In this document: positions 52,679 to 64,000 of the stretch, piece after piece
Numbering within the stretch: the stretch's first letter is position 1
How the letters are laid out: every line of letters begins with the position of its first letter
NCBI RefSeq assembly: GCF_002234675.1
Contig: NC_019862.2
Location: 28,130,707-28,194,706 of the forward strand
Length of the DNA: 64,000 nt
Direction: 5' to 3'
From: Oryzias latipes
Lineage: Eukaryota; Chordata; Actinopteri; Beloniformes; Adrianichthyidae
Made by a program: the position numbers and the translations under genes
Notes under the pieces: generated by a model
What the model was told of the DNA's origin: nothing
The model's database searches: none
Seen by the model: the letters and a program-made list of their open reading frames with translations, nothing else

Positions 52679-55600
52679 TCAGATGTGATACTCCACGGGG
52701 AAAACCAGACGCGTGCCGCGGCTCAGCAGCTCCTGCTCGCGGGAGTCCAGCTCGCGCTCCAGCGCCTCCTCGGACGTGCTGCCGCTCCGTTTTCCGTTTG
52801 CGCTCCAGCCCAGTTCTCCGGCGGCGTCCGCTCTGCCTGACGCGCCGTTGGCCGTGATGGAAGTATCGCCAAACATGAAGGTCAGGTCGGCGTCGCTGTG
52901 GATAAGGTCAGAGTCTGGGTCCCTCAGCTCGTCGTGATTCTGAAAACAAATGCAGACAGGAGCATGAGCGAGGGCTGTCGCCATGGAGATGATGCGAGGT
53001 TCAGTGTGCCGAGGCTCATAAGGGACACGAGGATTCACAGAGGCAAGGGTGGGGGACTTTCACGGTGTCATGAGCTGCAGCAAAGTGGACTGAGAGGAAG
53101 ATGAAAACAACAGGAAACCACAGCAGACTCATTTCATTCACATTAACTGATGGGTGTGAAAGGAACTGCTCAAACATCGAACAGCGCAATTTGAATTTCA
53201 GTCAACGATCTGCTCTAAATTACCCAGCTCTGACTGACTGACTGACTGACTGACTGACTGGCTGCCAATCGATGGCTGCCACTTCTCCCCGGGGGAACAG
53301 GATGACTTCATGTCAGGTCAATGAGTGGAATATTCAAACGATGTGACGGGGGGGAAAAAGAATGACATCGCATCTCTCCAACAATTTAAAAAAAAAAACT
53401 AAATAACACCCACACTTAACTGTGTTTGAGAAACGGTTGCCAAAAGAAAGACTTCTCAGAACAGGAAACTGAACACATGCAAATATTTTGACTAATGCAG
53501 TGAATTGTGATTGAGAGTCTTTAGCACATCAAAGTGTAAAACCAAATACAAATCATTTTTTAGTCGCAGGTCTTTCCCCATTTTCAATGGTAAATGGTGT
53601 ATACTTAAATAGCGCTTTACTACCGTCTTAGAAGGCCCAAGGTGCTTAACAGTCACAGTCCCATTCACCCCCACACACACACATTCACACACTGATGGCA
53701 GCCCCACTGCCAAACTCTGGCACCAACCTGTAAACAACAGGAGCAATGTGGGGTTCAGCGCCCTGGGAAAGGCGGGAACGGAGACTGCGATCCTCCGTTC
53801 AGAGGTCGACAGCCGCCCTAACATTTCGGAACATTTTCTGGCTCAGAAAAATCCCAACATTTTTTCCCACACAAGTTATGACAAAATGAATAAGCAAAAC
53901 AGGTGGGCTGTACTGTACACCTTTGAGTTGAATAGATCTACTGTAAACCTGACCTTCATACGTTTTATTTTTCAAAATTTCTTTTTTCAGATTTATTGAT
54001 TTAAAAAGTGCTCAGCAGCCTAACGGGAAAAAGAATAAATCAGGCTTATCCAGAGCCTGAATTACTCAATGTCTTGTTGCTTCATAGCAGTTACAATCAT
54101 AACACTTCCACCGCCGTGCCCAGTATCATCTTTGATCATCTTATTTATCCTACCAGTAAAACGTTTGACTAAAGTTTTATTACAGTAATATAAGCTGCTC
54201 ACCAAAAAAATTAACACCAAAAAAAGAATAAACTTGGACTTGCGGATGAGTGTCCGTCCTGTTACAGGAACTTTGCATGAAGGGATTGGAGTGGGGGGGG
54301 GGGGGGGGTTGATGTTAAACAACCAAATGGTTCACTGTGTCTTCAGTTTGCCGCTCCCCCAGGGGATGGGTCAAAAGTGGAGAACAAATCCGATCACATG
54401 CAGTCCGCTCTACCTCTGCTCCACTAACATTCTGAACACTGTCGGGTTCGGATCAATCCCAACATTCGTTTCCTCAATAATTATGCCAAAAAAAAAACAA
54501 ACCGGTGCACTAGAGCTCCTGTAAACCAGACTTTCAACAAGTCAATATTTAATTTATTTTTTTTAGATTTTTCTTATTCAAAACTGTTGAAAGAGGTTCG
54601 GCTGATCCAGAGACAATTACTCACCGTCTTGTTGCCTCGGAACATTCCAATCATCACACCTCCACCACCATGCTTAATAGTGAGGAGTTTCTGCTGAAAT
54701 GTTGCCTCCCCCCACCCCCACCCAACAACTTCCCTTTGGCCTCATCTGTTAGTCTCTGAAGTTCTTTGTTTTGTTTTTTTCAGAAGCACTTAGATAAAAT
54801 CAGCTGTACTGTTCTGTTCAGACAGAGGAGGTTTTCTCTCAAACAAACCACACTTGTTCAGTCCTCTTTTTTTTTTTTTATTCTGCTGTCATGGACCTAA
54901 ATGTCTTACAAGCACAGAGATTTCTTTAAGGACCACATGTACAGTATCTCTGTTGTTTTTCCACGTTCTGAGGATTTCACATTCTGACCTCAAAAATTTA
55001 AAAAAATGGGCATCATCTCCAGGGAAGTGTGGTAACTGATCCTTGATCCTTTTCTTCATCAAATCCAAACATTTGCTAAAACTATTACTGGTGTTTTTTC
55101 ACCCCCTCATAAAGCAGTAAAGACCCTCCACTTTATGGAAATATGATGATTTAGCAGCAATTCTATTCATTTTATATTTAACTTGTTGGTTTAATTTTGG
55201 GCAAATGAGGTGAAATGATGAACATATTTATTATTTCCTCCCTTTGCTCCCTTTCCAACGTGTAAAGCTGCTTTGTTTCAATGATTATACTTTATATTTT
55301 GTTGTTTTTAAGCTTTATTAGGAAGAATGTTTCATCTATCTTCACGTTTGTCATTCACAAGTTGGAAATGAATTAAAACAGATAATAAAATAAAACATTT
55401 TGTTCAAAAGAAGGGTTTATTTCTGTGATTTTATAATGTTGCAAAAAAAAAAAAAAGCATGACCGAAAAACAGAAATAATTACATTTATTTTTAATTGCT
55501 TTAATTCATCTTCATTCATTTTGAATAAAGATTTTTGTTTGGCAATCTCCAGATCAAAAAATCTTTGTTAAAGATAATCTGACATCTGTCATCAAAGACA

Positions 55601-58600
55601 AAAAAGATCCAGATGTAAAGAGGAAGCAGGCCTGTCTCTGGTCTCTCTTTGTGAAGCGCAGCTCGCATTCATTCAGCAGCTTTTTACACTCAGGTTTCCA
55701 TCCATCCATCCATCCTCATACCCCGCTATATCACTATCAGGGTCTTGAGGTTTTCCACAGTCTGTCCTGGCTACTGTTGGGTTCAGGTGGAGTACATCCT
55801 GGATAGGTCGCACACTCCCACGTGCACACCTAGGGTGCAACAGACCAGTCAACCCATGAAGCATGATTTTGAACTGTGGGAGGAAGGCGCAGTGCCTGGA
55901 GAAAACCCACACATGCACAGGGAGAACATGCAAACTACACAGAAAGGTCCCAGGCAGGATTTGAACTATGGCGCCTTCTAGCTATGAGAGTGCTAACCAC
56001 TGCACCACCGTGCAGCCCAGCAGTCAGACCATAGCTGGCAAAACAAATCGCTGCACACCAGAAGGAAAAACATTTTTCTTCATTAAAAAAATATGGAGAA
56101 AAATATGGAGAACTCTCTGAGAAGTTTCCAAGGAGACTGCACCGATAGTTTTAACATTTACTGTCCATAAAACCAAAAAACATCACGAAAAGTTGGTGTA
56201 AACAAAGCAGATAATTTATTACAATAAAAATGACTGTTCGCATTAGCAGAAACTGCATCACTGGGTTTCGGCTGAAGAGAACTTTTTGGGTTTTGTGGTT
56301 TTTTGGGTTCATCTGCACCTGAATACTTCTGCTCTGTGCCATTACTGGCAGACTCTGAAAAGACTTTTTTTTTTCAAGAGAAACAACATTGTCCAACTGA
56401 CTCATTGAGAACCCTAAACACAGTGAAAAACAGGACAATCCTAAAGTTGCTTTCACTTATAGGCAAGAAATGTCCAGCTTCGTGTCTGCATAAACCTCAG
56501 TAAATGAGGCAGAAAATGTAGAAATTCTCAACAAATCCTCTTTAAATGCAAAGGTCCCAAACTTCTGCAGCTCAATGCTTTGTGTTATTTGTTCTAGAGG
56601 TAAAGTTTAGAAAACCCTGCAAGAATAAAGCACCAAATCTTTTAGGATAGAAGTTTTCTCACAGTACTCAAAGCTACTAGCCAACAAAAAAGAATAAACA
56701 GGTTTTTTTAAATGACCAGTTAACCTAAAAAATGGAAGTAATTTGGAACTTGATTTAAAAATGTTGTTTATATACAAAAAAATTCAACTGTTTAAAATGG
56801 CAAAAAAACTATGAATATAAACAAAAAAGTTTAACATTTTAATATTTTGTAAACAGCATAAGTGTAAAAGAATTTTAAAAGATGCTGCAAAAAACTTTTA
56901 TGGTGATATGTCAGAAACTACAGGAGAATAACAGGATTTTTACTTAAAAAAACATTATTCCCCTTTAAACTATTTGGTACTACTATTTTGCTTTAGTGCC
57001 AAATCCACTAATAAGCAACAGCTGCATGCAGAAATACTTCAGAATCATATTTCTACATAGTATCCTTTAAAATCACATTACAGACTTCAATAAAACATTA
57101 AATGTTTCAATTGTTTTTGAGAAGTTTCAGTTCCAGCTTTTGACCCAAAGCAGCCGACAAAACAAAAGGAAACTTTAGAAAGTGAGTTTGTTTCAAACGT
57201 CATCCATAAAACTACGTCCACCGAGTTTCAAACATTCTAAAACACAAAATACATCACGAATAATCAGAGCATGACTCTGTTTTCTGTTTCTGCCTGCATG
57301 ATACAATCTCTGAAAGAGATGTTCTGTTTTATCTAAACATTAAACTTGAAGCCACTATGGCCACAGATTAGTTTCAGACAGATCATGTAAATATTTGTAA
57401 TGCTTCCCCCCTCTTAGCGTTTTTAAAACTTCCTTTTCTAAACATAGGAAATAAACAGAGCTGCAGTTTAAGGTTTTTTCGTTCTTTTTTTAGAAAACGG
57501 AACATTTTCCCCTTTTTTTCCATCGTTTTGCTGATTTCGCAACAGCTTCCACTCAAACTATCATTTTGAATGTGTCGATTGACAACAGATAATTACAGGT
57601 TCTTCACATACAGCAGTGCTGTTAAGTGGCGATCGCGCACAACGACCCTCACCTCGTAGGCCTGTGGAGTGGTCAGGCAGCTCGCCAGCGGGCCGCAGTA
57701 ACCGGGCAGGGTGGAGGTGAGGGGGGGACCACTGTGTGTCAGAATGGGCTTAAGGTAGCTGAGAAGCTCGTAAGGAAAACAAACATTTGGTTAAAAAATG
57801 TTCCATGCGCAGAAGGTTTACAGAGAATTTGAAATGTGTCCTAACAGATTCATATAATAAATCTAATATGTAATACAATGAAGTAGACTACTTTACACAG
57901 GTTTTTACTAAAATTACATTATGTTGTTCATCTTTTGGCACATCCAGTCAAGGGTCACCACAGCTAATCATCTTTCAATGATGCGGCGCACAAGTGGTTT
58001 GGTAAAGTTTTTTACGCCGAATGCCCTTCCTGACACAACCCTGTATTTTTTCTGGGCTGGGGACCGGCACAGGGAGAGCCATAATAAGGCAGAAGTGAGA
58101 AAGGTTTTGCCTAAGGACCCACACAGGATGAAGCTCATTGCGACCTTAAAGCTAAATAATTTAAATAGTTGAGGTTGGCAACAAACATAATATGAATGCT
58201 GCAAAAACATGTTCAGATTCCTGCAGAAAATAAACTAAAGAACAAATATTAAGCTGTCTTTATTCAGTCGACAACATTGTATATTGAGATTCATGATTCT
58301 ATGAGCAGCTGAAAGCCAACAACTGTGTTGTAACTGCAGTGCAGCAGAAAAGATGAGTTTCTCTGCTTTTGGGCCGTGATTAGAATTTTCTGGCTGCGGA
58401 GACTCAGAGTTTATGTGCAGATGGAAACAGAGGGCTGCTTCAAGCTCAGCTGTCCCGAAATAAAGTCATGTGTCATGACTGTGTCAGCTGCGGCTAAACA
58501 GAAAACTATATCTTAACAGGGAGGGAAGTTTCCGAGTCCAACTGCAGCTGCTCCAATTTGAAGCTGCAGAAGTGCTGAGGTGGAGCGGCCGTAAAGTCTG

Positions 58601-60099
58601 CAGACATTTTCCAGATGAGCATTTGGATTTAAACCTCAAACAAAAAAAGATGCTACACATCTGTGACCACTCTGACTGGACACTAGATCCAATTCGAGCG
58701 GCAAATAGAATAGAGATCGACCTTTAGGTTTCAAACAGACACAGAAATGAGTCCATCCATGCTGCAGAACAGACAAAAGGATACTTGTGGTCAAAGTTGT
58801 ACCAAAACCTGAAGAGCCATGCGCTCTCCTGCTTGGTTTTACTCTGTCCATCCCCCTGAGAGCCTTCCTGGAGAAAAGCAGGAAAAGTACAACATTTTTA
58901 TTTTACAAAATCATAAACGGGAAATAAACCATCATTTCAAACTCATGTTATTGATTAAAAAAAGGTTGTGTATTTTCTCAAATGTTTAAAACAATCATCT
59001 TGATTTTAGAATTGGCTAATAATGGAGCCGGTTAGGTTGACCTACCAGACACATTTTGCTTTATCTGGTTTGAAATTTTTCATAAATGTAACTTGAAAAA
59101 TCGAGAGAGAAAAAACAGAGGAAAACCCGAAATGGCAGCCATCTTTAAAGATGGTGGCCATACGCTCAATTGTTAAAAATATATTGGATTTCTTTTTGTA
59201 CCAATCTGAACAATATGGGCTGTTCAATCAAAATCATTGAGTTGTCTTACTTACGAGCAAGAAAATGAGTTGGGAAAATAGCTAATATTCTATTACAAAA
59301 ATTCATTCTTTAGTGTGCCAAAGGCAATATGTTATCATATATATTAATATTGTTTACTAGAAAAAGGCTTAAGAATAGCATGGTATGAAAATCTTAGATT
59401 TTCTTGTGGCAAAATGTGGCGCTTGTACCACAAAATACACAATTATTTTAATAACCTGCTCCACTATAGGAGATAATGATGGAGAGTCACATTATTACAG
59501 GAGAAAGGTCAATACAATAAATCAGCAATTACAGCACTAAATACATTTTAAATCACTCTCCACTGCATTTCCACTCAGCAGTGATGTACAACCACAGGGT
59601 AACTTATCAGTTCAAGCAATTTCTGTGCTTTAGAGCTGAAAAACAGAGCAATGCTCCATCAAACGTTTCCACATTTTGTGTGTGAACCGTGTCTAAAATG
59701 GGACCGTTTAATCACGTTTAATGCAAGAGAACACCAGAGGAGAAGACAATGGACGTTGCGTCCCAGAGTTCTGACATCTCATTTAAACAAACGTCCAACA
59801 AGCATCCAGACAGACAGGATCTGAAGCTTGAGGCAATCTGTCACAGCCGCCTCACAGTGGAGGATGTGTCGCAGCACCGCATGATGAAGACAAGTCCTCT
59901 TCACAGTTAGAGCTCAGAAATGATGAAAACAACAACTCTGGAGTTGTATTTACATGTGTTTAGGCTTTAAAATGCACCAACACGAAACAGCTGAACACGT
60001 TCAAACGTTGGAAACGTCTCGAGTAGGAAACTCACCCCCTGCAGGACCTGGAAACTGTCTGCAGAAGGCTGCAGGTCTTGGTCTGGATCCACTCCAACT
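52679..60099 (-). CDS. slc9a7: Sodium/hydrogen exchanger 7, last four coding exons (partial)
   Basis: NHE7 exchanges luminal H+ for Na+ or K+ across trans-Golgi and endosomal membranes. Exons visible in transcript order: 60036-60099, 58785-58867, 57653-57758 and 52679-52939 (stop TGA at 52679-52681). All have GT-AG borders and consistent phases. They encode ~171 residues of the C-terminal cytoplasmic tail: [21 protein letters not shown], then [20 protein letters not shown], then [18 protein letters not shown] and CLTTPQAYE, then [17 protein letters not shown], and a C-terminus [14 protein letters not shown] ([16 protein letters not shown]). VGVx[11 protein letters not shown] and RGTRLVFP fit NHE7 better than NHE6 (RGTRLVLP). 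All transmembrane exons lie beyond the right edge; no further exon was found up to 64000. Confidence 0.93.
53225..53260. repeat. (CTGA)n microsatellite
   Basis: About eight uninterrupted tetranucleotide units of ctga/gact, ending in ggctg. It lies in the last slc9a7 intron. Confidence 0.9.
53591..53822 (+). repeat. teleost dispersed repeat ('atagcgctttacta' type)
   Basis: Text such as taaatagcgctttacta, cccattcacccccacacacacacattcacacactgatgg and the following caccaacct blocks match a repeat seen very often in fish introns. The copy is diverged. It lies in the last slc9a7 intron. Its class is not certain. Confidence 0.5.
54030..54690. repeat. two diverged copies of one ~100-bp segment
   Basis: The segment at ~54040-54120 (ccagagcctgaattactcaatgtcttgttgc ... 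cacttccaccgccgtgcc) recurs at ~54605-54675 (ccagagacaattactcaccgtcttgttgc ... cacctccaccaccatgc). On the minus strand both read as GHGGGSVMI- and [13 protein letters not shown] words, recalling the HGGGSVMVW motif of Tc1 transposases, but no longer frame supports this. A poly-G run (54293-54308) lies between them. Confidence 0.4.
55695..56018 (-). repeat. family A SINE, full length with (ggat)n tail
   Basis: On the minus strand it begins gggctgcacggtggtgcag, has tggttagcactctc and agttcaaatcc as A- and B-like boxes, a 250-bp body and a tail of ggatggatggatgg repeats. This is the most complete of the family A copies. It lies in the last slc9a7 intron. Confidence 0.65.
57925..58090 (+). repeat. 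dispersed teleost repeat ('acgccgaatgcccttcctgac')
   Basis: It runs tcaagggtcaccacagctaatcatc, then ttttacgccgaatgccctt and cctgacacaaccctgta, to ggggaccggcacagggagagcc. This is a well-known fish interspersed repeat from memory; its class is unclear. It lies in a slc9a7 intron between exons 58785-58867 and 57653-57758. Confidence 0.5.
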
Positions 60100-60319
60100 C
60101 TGCAACAATATGGAGATTAGAAAAAATAAAAACCAATTGGAACACTAAAAGGGTTCACATTTTGCTGGGAAAAAAACAAAAATTTGGGAGGTTTGGGTGA
60201 CTGTCAATCTATAAATATTTAAGAGTCTTGGAAAGAAAAGCCACCCTCTAAAAAAAAATAAAAGGCAACAGGAGGAAGGAAGCGTTTCTGAGAATTCCCA
60301 GAGCCTCCAAACCGGAGAT

Positions 60320-60338
60320 GGGGGGGGGGGGGGGGGGG
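60320..60338 (+). repeat. poly-G run of 19
   Basis: A run of nineteen Gs lies in a slc9a7 intron. Similar runs are at 54293-54308 (16 G), 47385-47403 (19 C) and 47813-47827 (15 C). Confidence 0.9.
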
Positions 60339-60429
60339 TGTACTTCTGAGTGCTTAAGCAGAACCAGCTTTAACCCTTCAATTTGAAACGTCACAAAAAA
60401 GGTGTCATGGCAAAAGAATGGCATTTAAG

Positions 60430-60662
60430 AAATAATCAATAGAAAATATGAGCAGCTCCGCCCCCCTTCCCTTCCCTGTTGCAAGCAGCTTGTAGCCACC
60501 CTGGTTTTCAAAAGGCTTTTTTTTTTCCATCTGATTTAGCATGATTTAAATAAAGAAATACTCCGAAATACGATTTGTCCTCAATCATGAGAAAAATGCT
60601 ACTAGAACGTAAAAAAAACAAAATTACCAAGAACACAATTTTCATTGGAGTAAGTCTTTTCA
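60430..60662 (-). repeat. family B repeat, internally deleted
   Basis: On the minus strand it begins AAGACTTACTCCAATGAAAATTG and runs through TCTCATGATTGAGGACA and GAGTATTTCTTTATTTAAATC to a GC-rich block. Only the 5' third and part of the GC-rich part are retained. Confidence 0.5.
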
Positions 60663-63600
60663 ACAGGCTTCAAAGAAAAAGGAAGAAGCATGAATGATTA
60701 GAAAATACTTGAAAATATTCAAGGGACCCCTCAAAAACGAGATGTTGCATCTCAAGGGACTAATCCTCCCTTTGCTCAATCAATGCTTCTTTTAAATAAA
60801 TAACTTGAAGGTTTTGAAACTGAAAGAAACTTTTCAAAATCATCCACACTGGTCCCATCAGGCATTACATTTCTAATGTAAAGAAATGTCCTCATGGTGG
60901 CTCTGCAGACACGCGTGAGGCAAACTTTACCAAAACGTGTTGAGTTTCAGCTGGAATAAGCAGGGTTAACAGAAAAATAGCCCCAATTAAAAATGACACC
61001 CTCCTTTAATGTGGTGAAAAACATTCACTCAGAGGCTTAAAGCATGACTGAACCATGGTGAGGACCAAAGAGCAAAACGTGAACTTCATTCAAGGACAAA
61101 TCCCCGCCGCTTGCTTGTCTTACATTCACATCCACATCCTGCATGGAGGCTTAAACCTCTGCATCCCCCTTTTTTTTCTCCTCATTCCTGCTTCCTAAAT
61201 TCACCGTCTTTGCAGATGACATAAATGCTTTCAAGTCAAGAACATCTGCACAGGTCTGCTGCAAAAAGCACATAAGATCATCCAACCAACTGTGAGGCCT
61301 TTATTTTGATAAAGCATTTCTTTATCTTCTTGTAAGTAATTCTGAGTTTTTCTCATGATGTTGGATTTTAGAGCCCTGGACTTTAAAAAATAAAATTGTT
61401 CCATCAAATGAGCATTTTGTGCACATAAGTTTGCATTTTGTGTGCACAAAATAATAACATCGGTTTAGAGTTGTATTATGCTTTTCCAGACGGTCAAAGT
61501 GCTTACAGTTATAATTCATTCACTCCAAATTCATACTAGTGAGAGTCGAACCACTGATCCTTTGATTACTGGATAACCCCCCTCTCAAAATAGATGAACT
61601 ATGCGCTGCATGGCTGCTGTCTTTTTTGTCACTTTGTAGTTTAGTAACAGTTTTTAAACCCAGCTTTCAGTTAAAAACAACAGTCGAGTATTTAATTTAC
61701 CAAATGCATAAAAGCATATTTACAATATTAAAACATAGGGATTTGTCTCTTGCTGTAAACTATAGAGTTGTAAAAGTTAGTATGTAAATTGTTTAGCAAA
61801 TGATAGAGATGCTAACCTGTGTGCACAAAAATAGTAATTTGGGGGAACAATTTATTTATTTTTGAATGTCACGTTCAGGCCTTTGTAGCATTTTGTTGTT
61901 TCTTTTCAGCTGCTGAACAACTACACTTCCTGTCTTGACAGCTTCCTCTTTTGATGTTCAAAATAAAAGCATCGAGTTAAAAAACAAGGAGATCTTTTAA
62001 AAGTAGTTTTCACTTTACCTGGAACAAAACCTAACCTTTAAGAATGAGGGGCAAGGCGGAATTCGTCAGGCGCAAACCTTAGCTTACATCTGACATTTTG
62101 GAGCGTCTGCCGAGTGTGTGGTTATCTTTAGATGTTTCCACAAATGTCGTACACAGGAACAAGGTCACGGACAGACAAATTCACTTTGTGAGGCCTGCCA
62201 GAGCAGCTCAGACATCAGAGAAGCTCAGAGGATTGAAGCTGAAGGTCATCTTCAGGAGAAAAAAAAAACCTCCAAAACGTTATGGATTGTAATTTTACAG
62301 CAAATCTTTAACCCAAATTGTGAAAACATTGACTCCTCTCCAATAATCCATCACATATTCCTCCTCAGCAAGGCTGTTGGGCCTTAGAAACCTAAACAAA
62401 AGAACCTACATGATTAAAATCGTGGTGCATCAACAGTAGCTCTAAACTAAACGCATTAAAGTAAAGCTTTAATATCTTCTGTACTTAAAGTTGGAGTGAA
62501 AAAAAAACCCACAAGCCGTGAGGCTCACAGTGCATCACAAGTCTTTGAAACACATTTATTCCTATCAGAGAAGCTTTCTGGATTAAAAAAAAAGACAAAA
62601 CAGCATATTCATGTCATTCTGAAGAACGTGATCAGCAGTACACACACAAGGAATGGGAATCAAAGCAGATAAAGTGACCAAAAACGGTGAGTGGCAACAA
62701 TCCGGGCCAAACATAATCCCCTGCTTTGGGAACATCTACTAATCCTCAATCTGGGCTCTGCAGGTTTAGCAGATGTTCAGACACAGAAATGAAAAATTTT
62801 ACTGGATGACATAACAAGAGCTCTGGAAAAGACAATTCAAATGCATGTGGGGCCACTTCCACTCATCACTTATTGATTGAATGAGTTTGTTTGCTTGCAC
62901 TGATCACTAATAAAACTATTTATCTTGTCAATACTTTGATTTCAGTACAGACTTTGAGTGTTATCAGATAACAATCAGCTTCTATACAAAAACCATTTCT
63001 TCGCCGTCACGTCAACAGGAAGGAGGTTTTCCATTAGCAGCAAAATGAAAGCAGAAGGATGACAAAAACCGCATATGGACTCCATGTTTTAGCTGCTGGA
63101 ATTTTGTCACAGCAGCTGTTTTCTGAAGAAACGTGTGTGAATTTGATTGCTGCTCGATTGTTTCGGTGTAAAACGTATCCAATAGTAGTCAAACATTTTT
63201 AATTTTTTTAAATATTCATAAACCAATTTTTCTTACCTCTAATGTAAATTTACTAAAGTATTCCCATTTCAATTTATTTTTTACTTTAACCCATTGACGC
63301 CTATTGATGCCAAAATGCATTCAATCCTTTTGGCTCCATAATGACCATAATATAGAATCTACTTGCAAAAACAGCATTTTCACATTAATGGAAATAAATT
63401 CAGGAGTTGTGTTGAGGCAAGAATTCTTAAAATTAGGTTGATTGCTCAAATCATTTTCATTTTTGCTGTTTTTTTGTTCTTCAATTTTGTCTTTTTAGGA
63501 ACTACAACCAATTTAGTCAGCAGTTTTAACACAAGAATTAATAGAAATCAGTTTCTGTTTTTTTAAAAGGTTCACATAAATAAAATTAGAAATATTTATA

Positions 63601-64000
63601 GTTATTTCTCTCAAACCTAAACGTATAAATACTAAAGTGTTTTTTATAGTCAAAACAACATTAATATAAAACCAGTCTTTTTTATATGCAGGGATATTGG
63701 GGGTAATCTGAGAATTTGGAGACTTGAGGTCTGAGTCTTTATTTGACAACACTGCTACAGAAACGACAACAGTGCAGCACAAAAAGCTACTTCAAGAATT
63801 CAGAAACATCTGTTTTCTTGTCATATTGATAAAGCAATTTACAAACATAAAAAAAGCCATTGGATTATTAAAATTATGGAAGTCAATGTTGGGAGATGTG
63901 AGAAAATCCAACTTCACAATAAATGCAATTAAACGCGAATGAATCATTGAGAGAAACTGAAATAAATGGAACGGCACAAAGGTGTGTTCGTCTGTGGCCT
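60663..64000. other. slc9a7 intron, no exon seen
   Basis: The intron before the exon 60036-60099 continues to the window edge. No upstream slc9a7 exon (expected to end ...LNIR with AG) was found on the minus strand. I see AT-rich unique-looking sequence and no clear transposon. Confidence 0.5.

Noticed and set aside
62118..62290. Plus-strand frame with EAQRIEAEGHLQEKKK, coiled-coil-like
   Set aside because: Too short, no partner exons, and a minus-strand slc9a7 intron context; likely chance.

Overview
This window is vertebrate nuclear DNA, almost certainly from a ray-finned fish. The genes are spliced with GT-AG introns, intron and intergenic DNA is AT-rich, and there are many small non-autonomous transposons and tRNA-derived SINEs of teleost type. 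I cannot name the species. A percomorph is plausible from compact intron sizes, but this is inference.

Left half: cyfip1 (WAVE regulatory complex subunit) lies on the minus strand. Twenty-two coding exons (2920-19181) encode residues 1-892; the remaining ~360 residues lie off the left edge. A GC-rich block at 28.4-28.8 kb is the likely first exon and promoter. The intron open at the left edge carries a complete antisense gene, fndc9 (CDS 1916-2515, plus strand).

Middle: tubgcp5 (gamma-tubulin complex component 5) lies on the minus strand upstream of cyfip1. All 23 coding exons could be placed (32607-43969), giving a continuous 1007-residue frame. One intron uses a GC donor. An NRF1-type palindrome lies 189 bp upstream of its ATG.

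Right half: chst7 (GlcNAc/chondroitin 6-O-sulfotransferase) is one plus-strand exon, divergent from tubgcp5 across ~1.1 kb. Convergent to it, the last four coding exons of slc9a7 (endosomal/Golgi Na+/H+ exchanger NHE7) lie on the minus strand at 52.7-60.1 kb; the rest is off the right edge.

The gene pairs match two human neighbourhoods: TUBGCP5-CYFIP1 (15q11.2, BP1-BP2) and CHST7-SLC9A7 (Xp11.3). These are joined here. FNDC9, which in human lies inside CYFIP2, lies here inside cyfip1. The genes do not form a pathway: actin branching, microtubule nucleation, Golgi sulfation and endomembrane pH.

The spaces between are mostly repeats: hAT-type MITEs with 8-bp target duplications, a 543-bp long-TIR element flanked by TA, a Tc1/mariner-like fossil, SINEs, a LINE 3' tail, and an unnamed family ('family B') present about eight times. 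There is no CRISPR array, operon or prokaryotic feature.
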